Assembly (NCBI GenBank): GCA_016784705.1
Contig: JADHUD010000053.1
Coordinates: forward strand, 1-11,784
Length of the DNA stretch: 11,784 bases
Origin: Spirochaetia bacterium
GTDB lineage: Bacteria; Spirochaetota; Spirochaetia; JABMQR01
Reading direction: 5' to 3'
In this document: one piece after another, positions 1 through 5,996 of the stretch
Position numbering within the stretch: position 1 is the first letter of the stretch
How the letters are laid out: each line of letters opens with the position of its first letter
Notes under the pieces: model-generated
Database searches by the model: none
Seen by the model: the letters and a program-made list of their open reading frames with translations, nothing else
What the model was told of the DNA's origin: nothing
Position numbers and translations under genes: made by a program

Positions 1-72
1 AGCCTCCTGTTTTCTTTCCAATTGCGTTGTGAACCGCTATTGAAACTGTATCACAGGAGGCTTTTTCTTTCC
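1..72 (+). terminator. Terminator-like inverted repeat with T tracts at the window edge
   Basis: AGCCTCCTGT (1-10) and ACAGGAGGCT (53-62) are perfect 10-bp inverted repeats. The 3' arm runs straight into a T tract (62-66), as in a rho-independent terminator. The loop is long (42 nt). The 5' arm is itself followed by the same TTTTCTTTCC string that follows the 3' arm (10-19 and 63-72), so the left arm could instead be the 3' half of another hairpin cut off by the window edge. It probably ends transcription of a gene to the left. The type of terminator is inferred; the repeats are seen directly. Confidence 0.45.
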
Positions 73-103
73 TACAGCCTGTCCGAGTAAACCAACTACC
101 ACA

Positions 104-128
104 CCACAGGCATAGCCTGTGGGTTTCT
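104..128 (+). terminator. Short GC-rich hairpin, possible second terminator
   Basis: CCACAGGC (104-111), ATA loop, GCCTGTGG (115-122) form a perfect 8-bp stem followed by the weak T tract GTTTCTC. It lies 32 nt after the previous hairpin, so it could be a backup terminator for the gene left of the window. The T tract is poor, so this is uncertain. Confidence 0.35.
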
Positions 129-140
129 CACGCTACTAAT

Positions 141-286
141 TTCAACAGATTTTTTTAAAATTCTAATAAATTTTTACTAGTTAAAAATGTGTACTGGCTG
201 CATGTATTCTGCATAATAAATACCATTGATGCAGTATAGATACAAGTGTTTGTATTTTACCCTTCTCATGCACATTAAAAAGATGC
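141..286. other. AT-rich intergenic stretch without a gene
   Basis: No credible coding frame or RNA gene was found here. The only structure noticed is a weak dyad, ATTTTTA (170-176) against TAAAAAT (182-188) around ACTAGT. The segment lies between the terminator-like hairpins at the left edge and the promoter at 263-292. Confidence 0.4.
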
Positions 287-292
287 TATAAT
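263..292 (+). promoter_or_regulatory. Predicted extended -10 promoter for the TPR-rlmN unit
   Basis: TGCTATAAT (284-292) is a perfect TATAAT with the extended -10 TGn element. TTCTCA (263-268) matches TTGACA at 4 of 6 positions with an 18-bp spacer. Transcription would begin near 299, leaving a leader of about 240 nt before the TPR gene. No other convincing sigma70-type promoter was seen between here and the gene. Confidence 0.6.
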
Positions 293-302
293 TTAACGCT
301 GA

Positions 303-383
303 GAGTGAAAATTGGCTGCACTCATTTTTTCATAGTAAATGAGCCAATTTCAAAATGCTTCGCATATTTGAAAATTGGCTTTT
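303..383 (+). promoter_or_regulatory. Attenuator-like leader with mutually exclusive hairpins
   Basis: TGAAAATTGGCT occurs at 306-317 and again at 369-380, with its inverse AGCCAATTTCA at 342-352 between them. The middle copy can pair with either flank but not both. Middle plus right gives a long stem (342-358 with 362-380, two single-base bulges) followed by TTTTA, which looks like a terminator. Left plus middle gives the competing stem, extended by CTCATTT (321-327) against AAATGAG (337-343). A short stem GAGTG (303-307) / CACTC (319-323) precedes ATTTTTT. The geometry resembles transcription attenuation; any ligand or trigger is unknown. Confidence 0.4.
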
Positions 384-384
384 A

Positions 385-445
385 AAGTTTGTCTATATAT
401 CAAATAAATAATTATTATATAATTATTTATTTAATATACAAACTT
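385..445 (+). repeat. Long AT-rich inverted repeat in the leader
   Basis: AAATAAATAATTAT (402-415) and ATAATTATTTATTT (419-432) are perfect 14-bp inverted repeats around TAT. An outer pair, AAGTTTGT (385-392) and ACAAACTT (438-445), encloses them. In RNA this would be one long weak hairpin. In DNA it could be a cruciform or the scar of a small palindromic element. Confidence 0.5.
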
Positions 446-459
446 CTGACCAAATTGTC

Positions 460-491
460 GAAATTTCAAAACAAAATCATTTTGAAATTTC
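460..491 (+). repeat. 12-bp perfect inverted repeat before the TPR gene
   Basis: GAAATTTCAAAA (460-471) and TTTTGAAATTTC (480-491) are perfect inverted repeats with an 8-nt loop, ending 17 to 47 nt before the candidate starts of the TPR gene. No T tract follows, so it is not a standard terminator. It could affect ribosome access or be bound by a protein. Confidence 0.45.
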
Positions 492-538
492 CTCACTAGT
501 AGATTGATATGCAAACAGGAGAACGAAAAAGTACTGGT

Positions 539-1693
539 ATGAATATTAATGAAGATGATTTTGAGTTCCTGTTCGATAATTCTCAGGAAATAGAAGCTGA
601 CACATCTCTTCCAACTGATGAAATCGCTGAAATATCCCAGTTGTCACGGCGGGGATATCAGCTCTTAAAGGAAAACCGCATAGTAGAAGCAGAAAAGCTT
701 TTTCATAAAATACTTGAGAAATACCCAACCAATAACTATGCACTTGTTGGTTTAGGTGATATATTCCGAAAAAAACATAAACATAGAGATGCCATTAAGT
801 TTTATACAACTTGTCTCGCCTACTACCCCGGAAATAATTATGCATATTTTGGACTGGCAGATTGCTACAAATCAATGAAACAACTTCCTGCGGCAATCGA
901 AGCCTGGAACAGTTATCTGGAACATGACCCAAAAAATGTTACCGTTATTACCCGGGTCGCTGATGCATACCGAAAACTGAAAGATTTCCAGACCTCAAAA
1001 GCAACCTATGAGAGGGTACTGGCTATAGACGATCAAAATGCCTATGCTTTAATCGGTTTGGGACATCTGCATTTTGATTTTCAGGAATATGAATCAGCCC
1101 TGGTATATTGGGAGAAAATCTACAAAGAAAATCCTGACTCAGTTGATATCAGAGTTTTAACTTCGATTGGAAATTGTCACAGAAAACTTAAAACTTTTGA
1201 GAAAGGATTAACATACTTTCTGCAGGCGCTGGAAAAAGATCCCAGAAACTTTTTTGCATTGTTCGGTGCAGCGGATTGCTATCGCGGTATGCGTAATTAT
1301 GAGAGCTCTCTAATATACTGGCTCAAAATTCTTCAGGTAGATCCTGAAAATAAAGTCATCCTCACCAGAGCCGGCGACGCTTTTCGCGTGCTTGATCAGA
1401 GTGACAGGGCAGAAGATTTTTATATGAAAGCACTCGGCATTGGTTTTGACTACTATGCAATTCTTGGTTTGGCCATGATTCATAAATCGAAAGGCGAATA
1501 TTCCGATGCAATTGATAAAATACAAAGCCTGATTAGAAAAGATCCGAGAAATCACCGACTGTACATTGAGGCGGCAAACTGTTATCTGGAGCAGGGATAT
1601 AAAACACAAGCTCTGCAGATACTCAAAGAATACCTTAGTCTGGGACTCCATAATTTATATGTTACAACACTCATTCATAAAATCGAATCCTGA
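539..1693 (+). CDS. Cytoplasmic tetratricopeptide repeat (TPR) protein
   Basis: A 384-residue protein made almost entirely of TPR helices, a fold that generally mediates protein-protein contacts. An acidic N-terminal tail (MNINEDDFEFLFD) is followed from about residue 34 by roughly nine to ten repeats. They are visible as recurring NNYALVGLGD, NNYAYFGLAD, NAYALIGLGH and NFFALFGAAD segments, with DP/YP turns such as LEHDPKN and LEKDPRN. There is no signal peptide or membrane segment. The start is uncertain. ATG 509 has no ribosome site. ATG 539 begins the acidic tail but its nearest AGGAG (517-521) is 17 nt away. The gene overlaps rlmN by 35 nt, so the two are probably co-transcribed and translationally coupled from the promoter near 287. 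Its partner is unknown; the overlap hints at, but does not show, a role linked to ribosomes or RNA. Confidence 0.85.
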   Translation: MNINEDDFEFLFDNSQEIEADTSLPTDEIAEISQLSRRGYQLLKENRIVEAEKLFHKILEKYPTNNYALVGLGDIFRKKHKHRDAIKFYTTCLAYYPGNNYAYFGLADCYKSMKQLPAAIEAWNSYLEHDPKNVTVITRVADAYRKLKDFQTSKATYERVLAIDDQNAYALIGLGHLHFDFQEYESALVYWEKIYKENPDSVDIRVLTSIGNCHRKLKTFEKGLTYFLQALEKDPRNFFALFGAADCYRGMRNYESSLIYWLKILQVDPENKVILTRAGDAFRVLDQSDRAEDFYMKALGIGFDYYAILGLAMIHKSKGEYSDAIDKIQSLIRKDPRNHRLYIEAANCYLEQGYKTQALQILKEYLSLGLHNLYVTTLIHKIES

Positions 1694-2726
1694 AAAACAG
1701 GGCCTCTACGGGCTTTTCCCAGAGGAAATTGCTCAATTATTCTCACCATCAACTCCGTTCCGTGGAAGACAAGTATTTGATTGGCTTCTCAAAGGTGTCG
1801 ACTCATTTGAGGAAATGCTGAATGTGCCGAAACAGCTACGTCTGAAAATGTCTGAAGCTTTTGAGGGAAATCCGTTTACTACCTCTGTTACTGAGCAGCA
1901 GCAGGATGATGACGGTACGGTAAAACTTCTTATTCGACTGCAAGATGGTCTGTATATAGAGAGTGTGCTGCTTACCGATGAAGAAGGACGCAAAACTGCT
2001 TGCATCTCTTCACAAGTGGGATGCGCTATGGGATGTACTTTCTGTAAAACAGCAGAAATGGGGTTCCAACGGAATCTCACTGCGTCTGAAATTGTTGAAC
2101 AGTTCTATCATCTCTCACGAATAGCCGGAAATCCTTCGCATATAGTATACATGGGAATGGGAGAACCTCTTGCCAATATTGGTGAAGTTATTAAATCTGT
2201 TGAATTATTCCACTACCCCAAAGGCTTGCAAATCAGTGCAAGAAAAATAACTATTTCAACTTGCGGATTAGTACATGGAATAAAAACGCTTACCGAAGAG
2301 CTGAGTATCCCGGTTAAGCTTGCTGTTTCCTTAACATCGGCTGACAACGAACAGAGATCTGTATTAATGCCGATTAACAGAAGGCATCCGCTTCCCATCC
2401 TGCACAGAGCATTAAAATCCTACTGTATCACTACAGGGAAGCGTATAACTCTGGAATATGTACTGCTGGGTGATGAAAATGATTCTGAAATCGCCTGCAG
2501 GGAACTAGCAGCATTTGCCAAAGACCTCAATGCAGTCATCAATATAATTCCCTGGAATCCCGGAGCTGAAAACGAGATGCATTTCAACGAACCCTCTCAG
2601 CAAAGTATCAGCCGCTTCTGTTCCTTACTTGAAAAAGAGGGATTAAGAATTACCAGAAGGTACCGGCGCGGCCGGGGAATAAACGGAGCCTGCGGTCAAC
2701 TTGCAGGTAAATCAGTTTCCGACTAA
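1659..2726 (+). CDS. rlmN: Dual-specificity RNA methyltransferase RlmN (radical SAM)
   Basis: RlmN enzymes methylate C2 of adenine 2503 in 23S rRNA and A37 in some tRNAs, using SAM and a [4Fe-4S] cluster. This 355-residue protein has the normal family length. The radical-SAM motif is CAMGCTFC, with cluster cysteines near 122, 126 and 129. C115 (TACISSQVG) and C345 (ACGQL) fit the two catalytic cysteines that resolve and carry the methyl group. GMGEPL follows as the usual SAM-binding segment, and the N-terminal GLYGLF...FRGRQVFDWLLKG is typical of RlmN. ATG 1659 is chosen because the family N-terminus starts there; an upstream in-frame ATG at 1566 would only add residues read from inside the TPR gene. 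The tail RGRGINGACGQL differs slightly from the common form. Cfr is the alternative, but housekeeping RlmN fits better. Confidence 0.95.
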   Translation: MLQHSFIKSNPEKQGLYGLFPEEIAQLFSPSTPFRGRQVFDWLLKGVDSFEEMLNVPKQLRLKMSEAFEGNPFTTSVTEQQQDDDGTVKLLIRLQDGLYIESVLLTDEEGRKTACISSQVGCAMGCTFCKTAEMGFQRNLTASEIVEQFYHLSRIAGNPSHIVYMGMGEPLANIGEVIKSVELFHYPKGLQISARKITISTCGLVHGIKTLTEELSIPVKLAVSLTSADNEQRSVLMPINRRHPLPILHRALKSYCITTGKRITLEYVLLGDENDSEIACRELAAFAKDLNAVINIIPWNPGAENEMHFNEPSQQSISRFCSLLEKEGLRITRRYRRGRGINGACGQLAGKSVSD

Positions 2727-2745
2727 ATTCTTCTCAATAAAATTA

Positions 2746-2782
2746 TGTTTAAATACAACTTTCCCAACTGATTAGACTATAC
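2746..2782 (+). repeat. Left copy of the 37-bp inverted repeat flanking the IS
   Basis: Starts 19 nt after the rlmN stop codon. Bases 2746-2767 are identical to the complement of 4493-4514, and 2774-2782 to the complement of 4478-4486. In one frame it reads FKYNFPN then stop, against FKYNFPKE then stop in the LuxR gene. It may be the left terminal inverted repeat of the element, or a leftover of a second luxR 3' end. Confidence 0.6.
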
Positions 2783-2926
2783 AATACTACCAAAATGTCT
2801 TGTTCCTAATCCCGGAACACCTGTTTCCCATCTACAAGGCCTGTCTGGAACTCCATTTTTACATCATTGTCCACAGTTTTCTGGCAGCACTACGTGAAAT
2901 GTCTCGAATTTCTGTATGTCCATCTA
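2783..2926. other. Intergenic stretch left of the transposase, possible degraded coding remnant
   Basis: No intact gene. TGTTCC (2801-2806) and GGAACA (2814-2819) make a 6-bp hairpin without a T tract. On the minus strand two short protein-like pieces are open in different frames (VIDGHTEIRDISRSAARKLW and VKMEFQTGLVDGKQVFRD), separated by a frame change and stops. This could be a decayed gene or chance; I do not recognise the family. Confidence 0.25.
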
Positions 2927-2965
2927 TTACAAATATAGTCTAATTAAAGTATAATTTAGACTATA
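2927..2965 (+). promoter_or_regulatory. Transposase promoter bracketed by a 10-bp dyad
   Basis: TATAAT (2950-2955) is a perfect -10. TTACAA (2927-2932), 17 bp upstream, is a weak -35. TATAGTCTAA (2934-2943) lies in the spacer and its perfect inverse TTAGACTATA (2956-2965) begins directly after the -10. A protein bound to both arms would cover the promoter. The same 10-mer recurs at 2772-2781 and, with one mismatch, inverted at 4479-4488, so the transposase itself is a candidate for autoregulation (inference). Confidence 0.5.
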
Positions 2966-2983
2966 ACTTTGAAGGGGGACGAC

Positions 2984-4483
2984 ATGCCGATTCCTAAAGA
3001 GATTCTGGCTGTGGAACGACCGAAGAATTCCATCGTCATCGCATACGGAAAGAACCGCGATCGCTATGCAGTCAGGGCAAGAATCGGCTGCCGCAGCGAC
3101 GGGAACAGAAGGCTTCCGGTCAACGGGCCGACCATAGGCCATATTGCCAACGGCCGATACGTTCCTCTGGAGGAGGATTCCAGCCCCTCCGTTTCGACAT
3201 CGGCCGTGGACCTCAAGGACTGGGCCAACATACAGCTGTCGCAGAAGCTCTTCGCGGACATGATCGATGAGCTTAGTGAATTCTACAGCAGGCATGACGC
3301 CCTCAGGATCTGGTGCATCGCCGTGCTCAGGGTCTGCTTCGGCGGAATAAAGGACTATGAACTGAAGGATTCCTATGAGGAGAGCTTTCTCTCCGAGATG
3401 TATCCCGGGGTGGCGCTCTCAAAGAACACCGTGTCCACGTTTCTCAACGATCTTGGACGCTCGTGCTCCAAAATCACCCTGTTCATGCGAAGCAGGGCGG
3501 CCCATGTGGGGATGGACCACCACGTGCTGATAGACGGGACGCTCAAGTCGGACGAATCGAAAGTGAACTCCCTCTCGGACTTTTCCAGGAAGGCCAGGAC
3601 AAAGGGCACCAGGGACATCTCGGTCCTGTTCGCATTCGACCTCGAGGCCATGGAGCCCGTGTGCTCCAAATGCTTCCCGGGCAACATGCTTGACGTCACC
3701 GCCTACAGCGAGTTCATCTCCGAGCACCATATAACGAAAGGGATCGTGGTCGCTGACAAGGGGTTCCCGCAGTCCGCGGCGAAGAAGCACTTCACGGACA
3801 ATCCCGACCTCCATTACCTCAATCCGCTGAAAAGGGACTCTAGGATTGCGGCGGACCTCCACATGCTTGAGTTCACCGGGCTTCTTTGTGGTTTCGAAGG
3901 GATAACATACAGGAAGGAGAAGGCTTGTGACGGCAGATGGCTCTATTCATTTAGGGATGCCGCCAGGGCCTCGAAGGAGGAGCGCGACTGGCTCAAGCGA
4001 AGCGGAAAGAAGAAAAACTACCGTCTTGCAGAACTCCAGAAGGCCAGTGCCGCTTTCGGCACGGTGTTCCTTGAATGCGACATGGACCTCGAGCCCGAGA
4101 CCATCTACAAGGCCTACTCCAAGAGGTGGGAGATCGAGATCGTCATGCGGTTCTACAAGTCCGCGCTCGAATTCGACGAGACCCGCGTGCACGACGACTA
4201 CAGTGTCATCGGAAGTGAGTTCTGTGACTTCATCTCCACAGTCCTCACCTTCAGGATGATACATGCCTTTGACAAGGCCAAGATACTTGAACAGATGCCC
4301 TACAAGAGGATCATGAAAATACTGGCAAGGGCGAAGATGTTCAATGACCCCGACCACGGATGGAGGCTGATCAGGATCAATCCCTCGTACGAGGAGATAC
4401 TGAAACGGCTCGACATTCATCCCACAGAGAAGCTGCAACCCAAGAGGAAACGTGGTAGACCTCCTAAGAACAAGCGCGTATAG
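2984..4483 (+). CDS. DDE transposase, IS4 superfamily (IS1634-like)
   Basis: A 499-residue transposase that would cut and rejoin the ends of its own element. The RNase H-like catalytic acids are visible: D184 in LIDGT, D258 in VADKGF, and E385 in YSKRWEIEIVMRFYK. That last string is exactly the Y-x2-R-x3-E-x6-K signature of the IS4 superfamily. The C-terminus is basic and ends with an AT-hook-like KRKRGRPPKNK segment. ATG 2984 is chosen because AAGGGGG (2972-2978) sits 5 nt upstream; a TTG at 2969 would place that ribosome site inside the gene. The reading frame is intact with no frameshift, so it may be active. Its stop codon lies within the end repeat, 2 nt from the convergent luxR stop. 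The assignment to IS1634 rather than another IS4-like group rests on length and general sequence feel. Confidence 0.9.
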   Translation: MPIPKEILAVERPKNSIVIAYGKNRDRYAVRARIGCRSDGNRRLPVNGPTIGHIANGRYVPLEEDSSPSVSTSAVDLKDWANIQLSQKLFADMIDELSEFYSRHDALRIWCIAVLRVCFGGIKDYELKDSYEESFLSEMYPGVALSKNTVSTFLNDLGRSCSKITLFMRSRAAHVGMDHHVLIDGTLKSDESKVNSLSDFSRKARTKGTRDISVLFAFDLEAMEPVCSKCFPGNMLDVTAYSEFISEHHITKGIVVADKGFPQSAAKKHFTDNPDLHYLNPLKRDSRIAADLHMLEFTGLLCGFEGITYRKEKACDGRWLYSFRDAARASKEERDWLKRSGKKKNYRLAELQKASAAFGTVFLECDMDLEPETIYKAYSKRWEIEIVMRFYKSALEFDETRVHDDYSVIGSEFCDFISTVLTFRMIHAFDKAKILEQMPYKRIMKILARAKMFNDPDHGWRLIRINPSYEEILKRLDIHPTEKLQPKRKRGRPPKNKRV

Positions 4484-4514
4484 TCTCACTCTTTGGGAAA
4501 GTTGTATTTAAACA
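4478..4514 (-). repeat. Right copy of the 37-bp inverted repeat, overlapping luxR
   Basis: Complementary partner of 2746-2782. It contains the transposase stop codon (TAG 4481-4483) and, on the other strand, about the last nine codons and the stop of the LuxR-type gene. If it is the right terminal repeat, the regulator's present C-terminal tail is supplied by the insertion sequence. Confidence 0.6.
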
Positions 4515-5313
4515 GATCAATTAGCTGATATCGGTCATCAACTCCTGATTTATCAAAAATATTCCGGATATGTGTTTTTATTGTCTGCACCTTAACCCCC
4601 ATGGTATCCGCAAGTTCCTGATTTGTTGGGTGGGTAAGACACAGCTCTTTCAAAATTTCAAGCTCCCTTGGAGTGAAATTTATTGTAGAAATATCCACTG
4701 TTTCCCCTTTGAATTTCTCAATTATCTGTTCAAGGCGGAGAAGTTTATCATGATATTTTTTAGCAAGATTGAAATGCCTTTTCAAATCTTCCTGATACAT
4801 TATGATGATAATTCCATAGAAAAAAGCACTGAATAAAATAATATAAAAACCACGCATATACACACCGGCAATAGCTGCAGACACTTCAAACAGTACGGCA
4901 AATGCTGCTATAAAGATAATCAGTGTTTTTTTCCCCAGTATTTGATATTTCAAACCCATCAATCCAGCCATTAAAAGCATAGGTAAATTATATTGATCAC
5001 TATGATCAGTAAGAATTGAGGCCGCACAAATCACAAGCATAATAAAGAATTGAATGAGACAGCTAAGTCTTTTTATACTGATTGCAATTCTTCTTTTTCG
5101 CAGGGGAAAATATAGAGAACTTTTTTTTGTTATTGATAATAGTATCAGGACAATTCCTATTAGAATATACATAGCATTAAAAGGAGACATTGCTCTATTA
5201 TTTCTAATCGAGGAAACAATATTTAATAGAAAAACAATTACACCTACCGAGCCATACATAAATCCCACAATTTGGAATATTTGTCTATTATTACCGCTTT
5301 TCTTACGGAACAT
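4486..5313 (-). CDS. Membrane-anchored LuxR/GerE-type transcription regulator
   Basis: A 275-residue protein with an N-terminal membrane half and a C-terminal DNA-binding half. Hydrophobic segments lie near residues 13-34, 44-62, 84-103, 108-121 (weak), 129-150 and 153-173. A charged, probably helical linker (about 174-205) leads to a LuxR-type helix-turn-helix (about 211-268) with FTPRELEIL...TNQELADTMGVKVQTIKTHIRNIFDKSGV. It has no receiver or known ligand domain, so the membrane part presumably senses something in or across the membrane (inference). The start follows the upstream gene's stop by 3 nt, and that stop (AGGTAA) overlaps the likely ribosome site, so translation is probably coupled. 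The last residues, FKYNFPKE, are encoded inside the right inverted repeat of the insertion sequence, so the native tail may have been replaced. Targets are unknown. Confidence 0.85.
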   Translation of the reverse strand: MFRKKSGNNRQIFQIVGFMYGSVGVIVFLLNIVSSIRNNRAMSPFNAMYILIGIVLILLSITKKSSLYFPLRKRRIAISIKRLSCLIQFFIMLVICAASILTDHSDQYNLPMLLMAGLMGLKYQILGKKTLIIFIAAFAVLFEVSAAIAGVYMRGFYIILFSAFFYGIIIIMYQEDLKRHFNLAKKYHDKLLRLEQIIEKFKGETVDISTINFTPRELEILKELCLTHPTNQELADTMGVKVQTIKTHIRNIFDKSGVDDRYQLIDLFKYNFPKE

Positions 5314-5316
5314 AAC

Positions 5317-5868
5317 TTACCTGCCCTCCCACAACAACGTTGCACACTCAGATAAGGTAAGAATACTGTCAATTTCAACTGACTCAATTTTTTCATAATC
5401 AATCAGAAGCTGATCACGAAGTTCATTGAAATTCCAGGAATTCGCAGTAAAGGGATTATACTTCCGGGCGTCTTTATCGGCCTCTTTATCACGCTTATAA
5501 TCATTAACCATCATTAAGGCAAGAAGTGTCATCCCTTTTTGCAGAAGATCCTGATCTCCGCCATTAAAATTCATAATATTCTGCAGACGAGCAAAAACAT
5601 TTGTATCATCATATACATTATGGTGATAAAACTGTTTTGTCACACTAATTGACATAATATAAACGGCAAGATTACTGCATCCATCACGTTCAGGAGTTTT
5701 TGTTCCTGCAATTTTTGGTAAGCAGCCTATGAGCTTTGCTACTTTATTATTGAGAAAATAGCGGCTTTTTTCATCAGTAAAAGAAAAACTTGCACAAACC
5801 TTTTCGGACAGTCTCATCCAATACATTTCTAAATCATTAGCTGGATAACTTTTAATCGCTGTATTCAT
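5317..5868 (-). CDS. Uncharacterised soluble protein, partner of the LuxR gene
   Basis: A 183-residue protein that I do not recognise. No signal peptide or membrane segment is evident. It looks globular and helical, with a charged patch near the middle to end (VNDYKRDKEADKDARKYNPF). The start ATG at 5868 has a good ribosome site, AGAGGA (5875-5880), at about 6 nt. Its TAA is 3 nt from the luxR start, so the two genes form one unit and may act together, for example as a regulator and a modulating partner. That is inference from spacing only; no fold or catalytic motif supports a specific function. Confidence 0.7.
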   Translation of the reverse strand: MNTAIKSYPANDLEMYWMRLSEKVCASFSFTDEKSRYFLNNKVAKLIGCLPKIAGTKTPERDGCSNLAVYIMSISVTKQFYHHNVYDDTNVFARLQNIMNFNGGDQDLLQKGMTLLALMMVNDYKRDKEADKDARKYNPFTANSWNFNELRDQLLIDYEKIESVEIDSILTLSECATLLWEGR

Positions 5869-5892
5869 GGTTTTTCCTCTTTAACCTTATAA

Positions 5893-5926
5893 TATAACAA
5901 CTTTAGTAATACCACAAACTCCGAGT
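5893..5926 (-). promoter_or_regulatory. Weak candidate promoter for the 183-residue protein and luxR
   Basis: On the minus strand, just upstream of the ribosome site, TTGTGG is followed after 17 bp by TATTAT (one mismatch to TATAAT). Another TATAAT (complement of 5935-5940) lies further up but lacks a well-spaced -35. The alaS-distal gap (5869-5996) shows no clear terminator, so read-through from alaS is also possible. Confidence 0.3.
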
Positions 5927-5996
5927 AAAAAAAGATTATAGAGAGTAAATTTCGATTAATTACGTTTCAAATTAGAATATCATGCAGGCAGTCGGT

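Larger units (their letters stand above)
2746..4514 (+). mobile_element. Insertion sequence, IS4 superfamily (IS1634-like), about 1.77 kb
   Basis: The element carries one DDE transposase. Its proposed ends are a 37-bp ungapped imperfect inverted repeat: 2746-2782 against the complement of 4478-4514. The outer 22 bases and the inner 9 (AGACTATAC) are identical, with five mismatches in the six bases between, so about 32 of 37 match. The element would start TG and end CA, as many insertion sequences do. The coding part is clearly more GC-rich than all neighbours, pointing to recent arrival. No short target duplication is visible at these ends. Alternative boundaries are TTAGACTATA at 2772 or 2956 with its partner at 4479-4488, or an 8-bp direct repeat TATAGTCT (2934-2941, 4479-4486) as a target duplication. 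The element's identity is firm; its exact ends are not. Confidence 0.65.

Noticed and set aside
186..215. Nine-codon ORF with two cysteines in the left intergenic region
   Set aside because: No ribosome site, very short, and upstream of the predicted promoter.
1566..1658. N-terminal extension of rlmN from ATG 1566
   Set aside because: Those 31 codons lie inside the TPR gene and do not resemble the RlmN N-terminus, which begins at ATG 1659.
2801..2819. Hairpin TGTTCC/GGAACA as an rlmN terminator
   Set aside because: Only 6 bp and no T tract follows.
3419..4489. Long open frames antisense and out of frame to the transposase (for example 3947-4489 and 3419-3862 minus, 3927-4259 plus)
   Set aside because: They lie wholly within the intact transposase, whose catalytic motifs are clear, and arise from its higher GC content; their translations look like low-complexity shadows.
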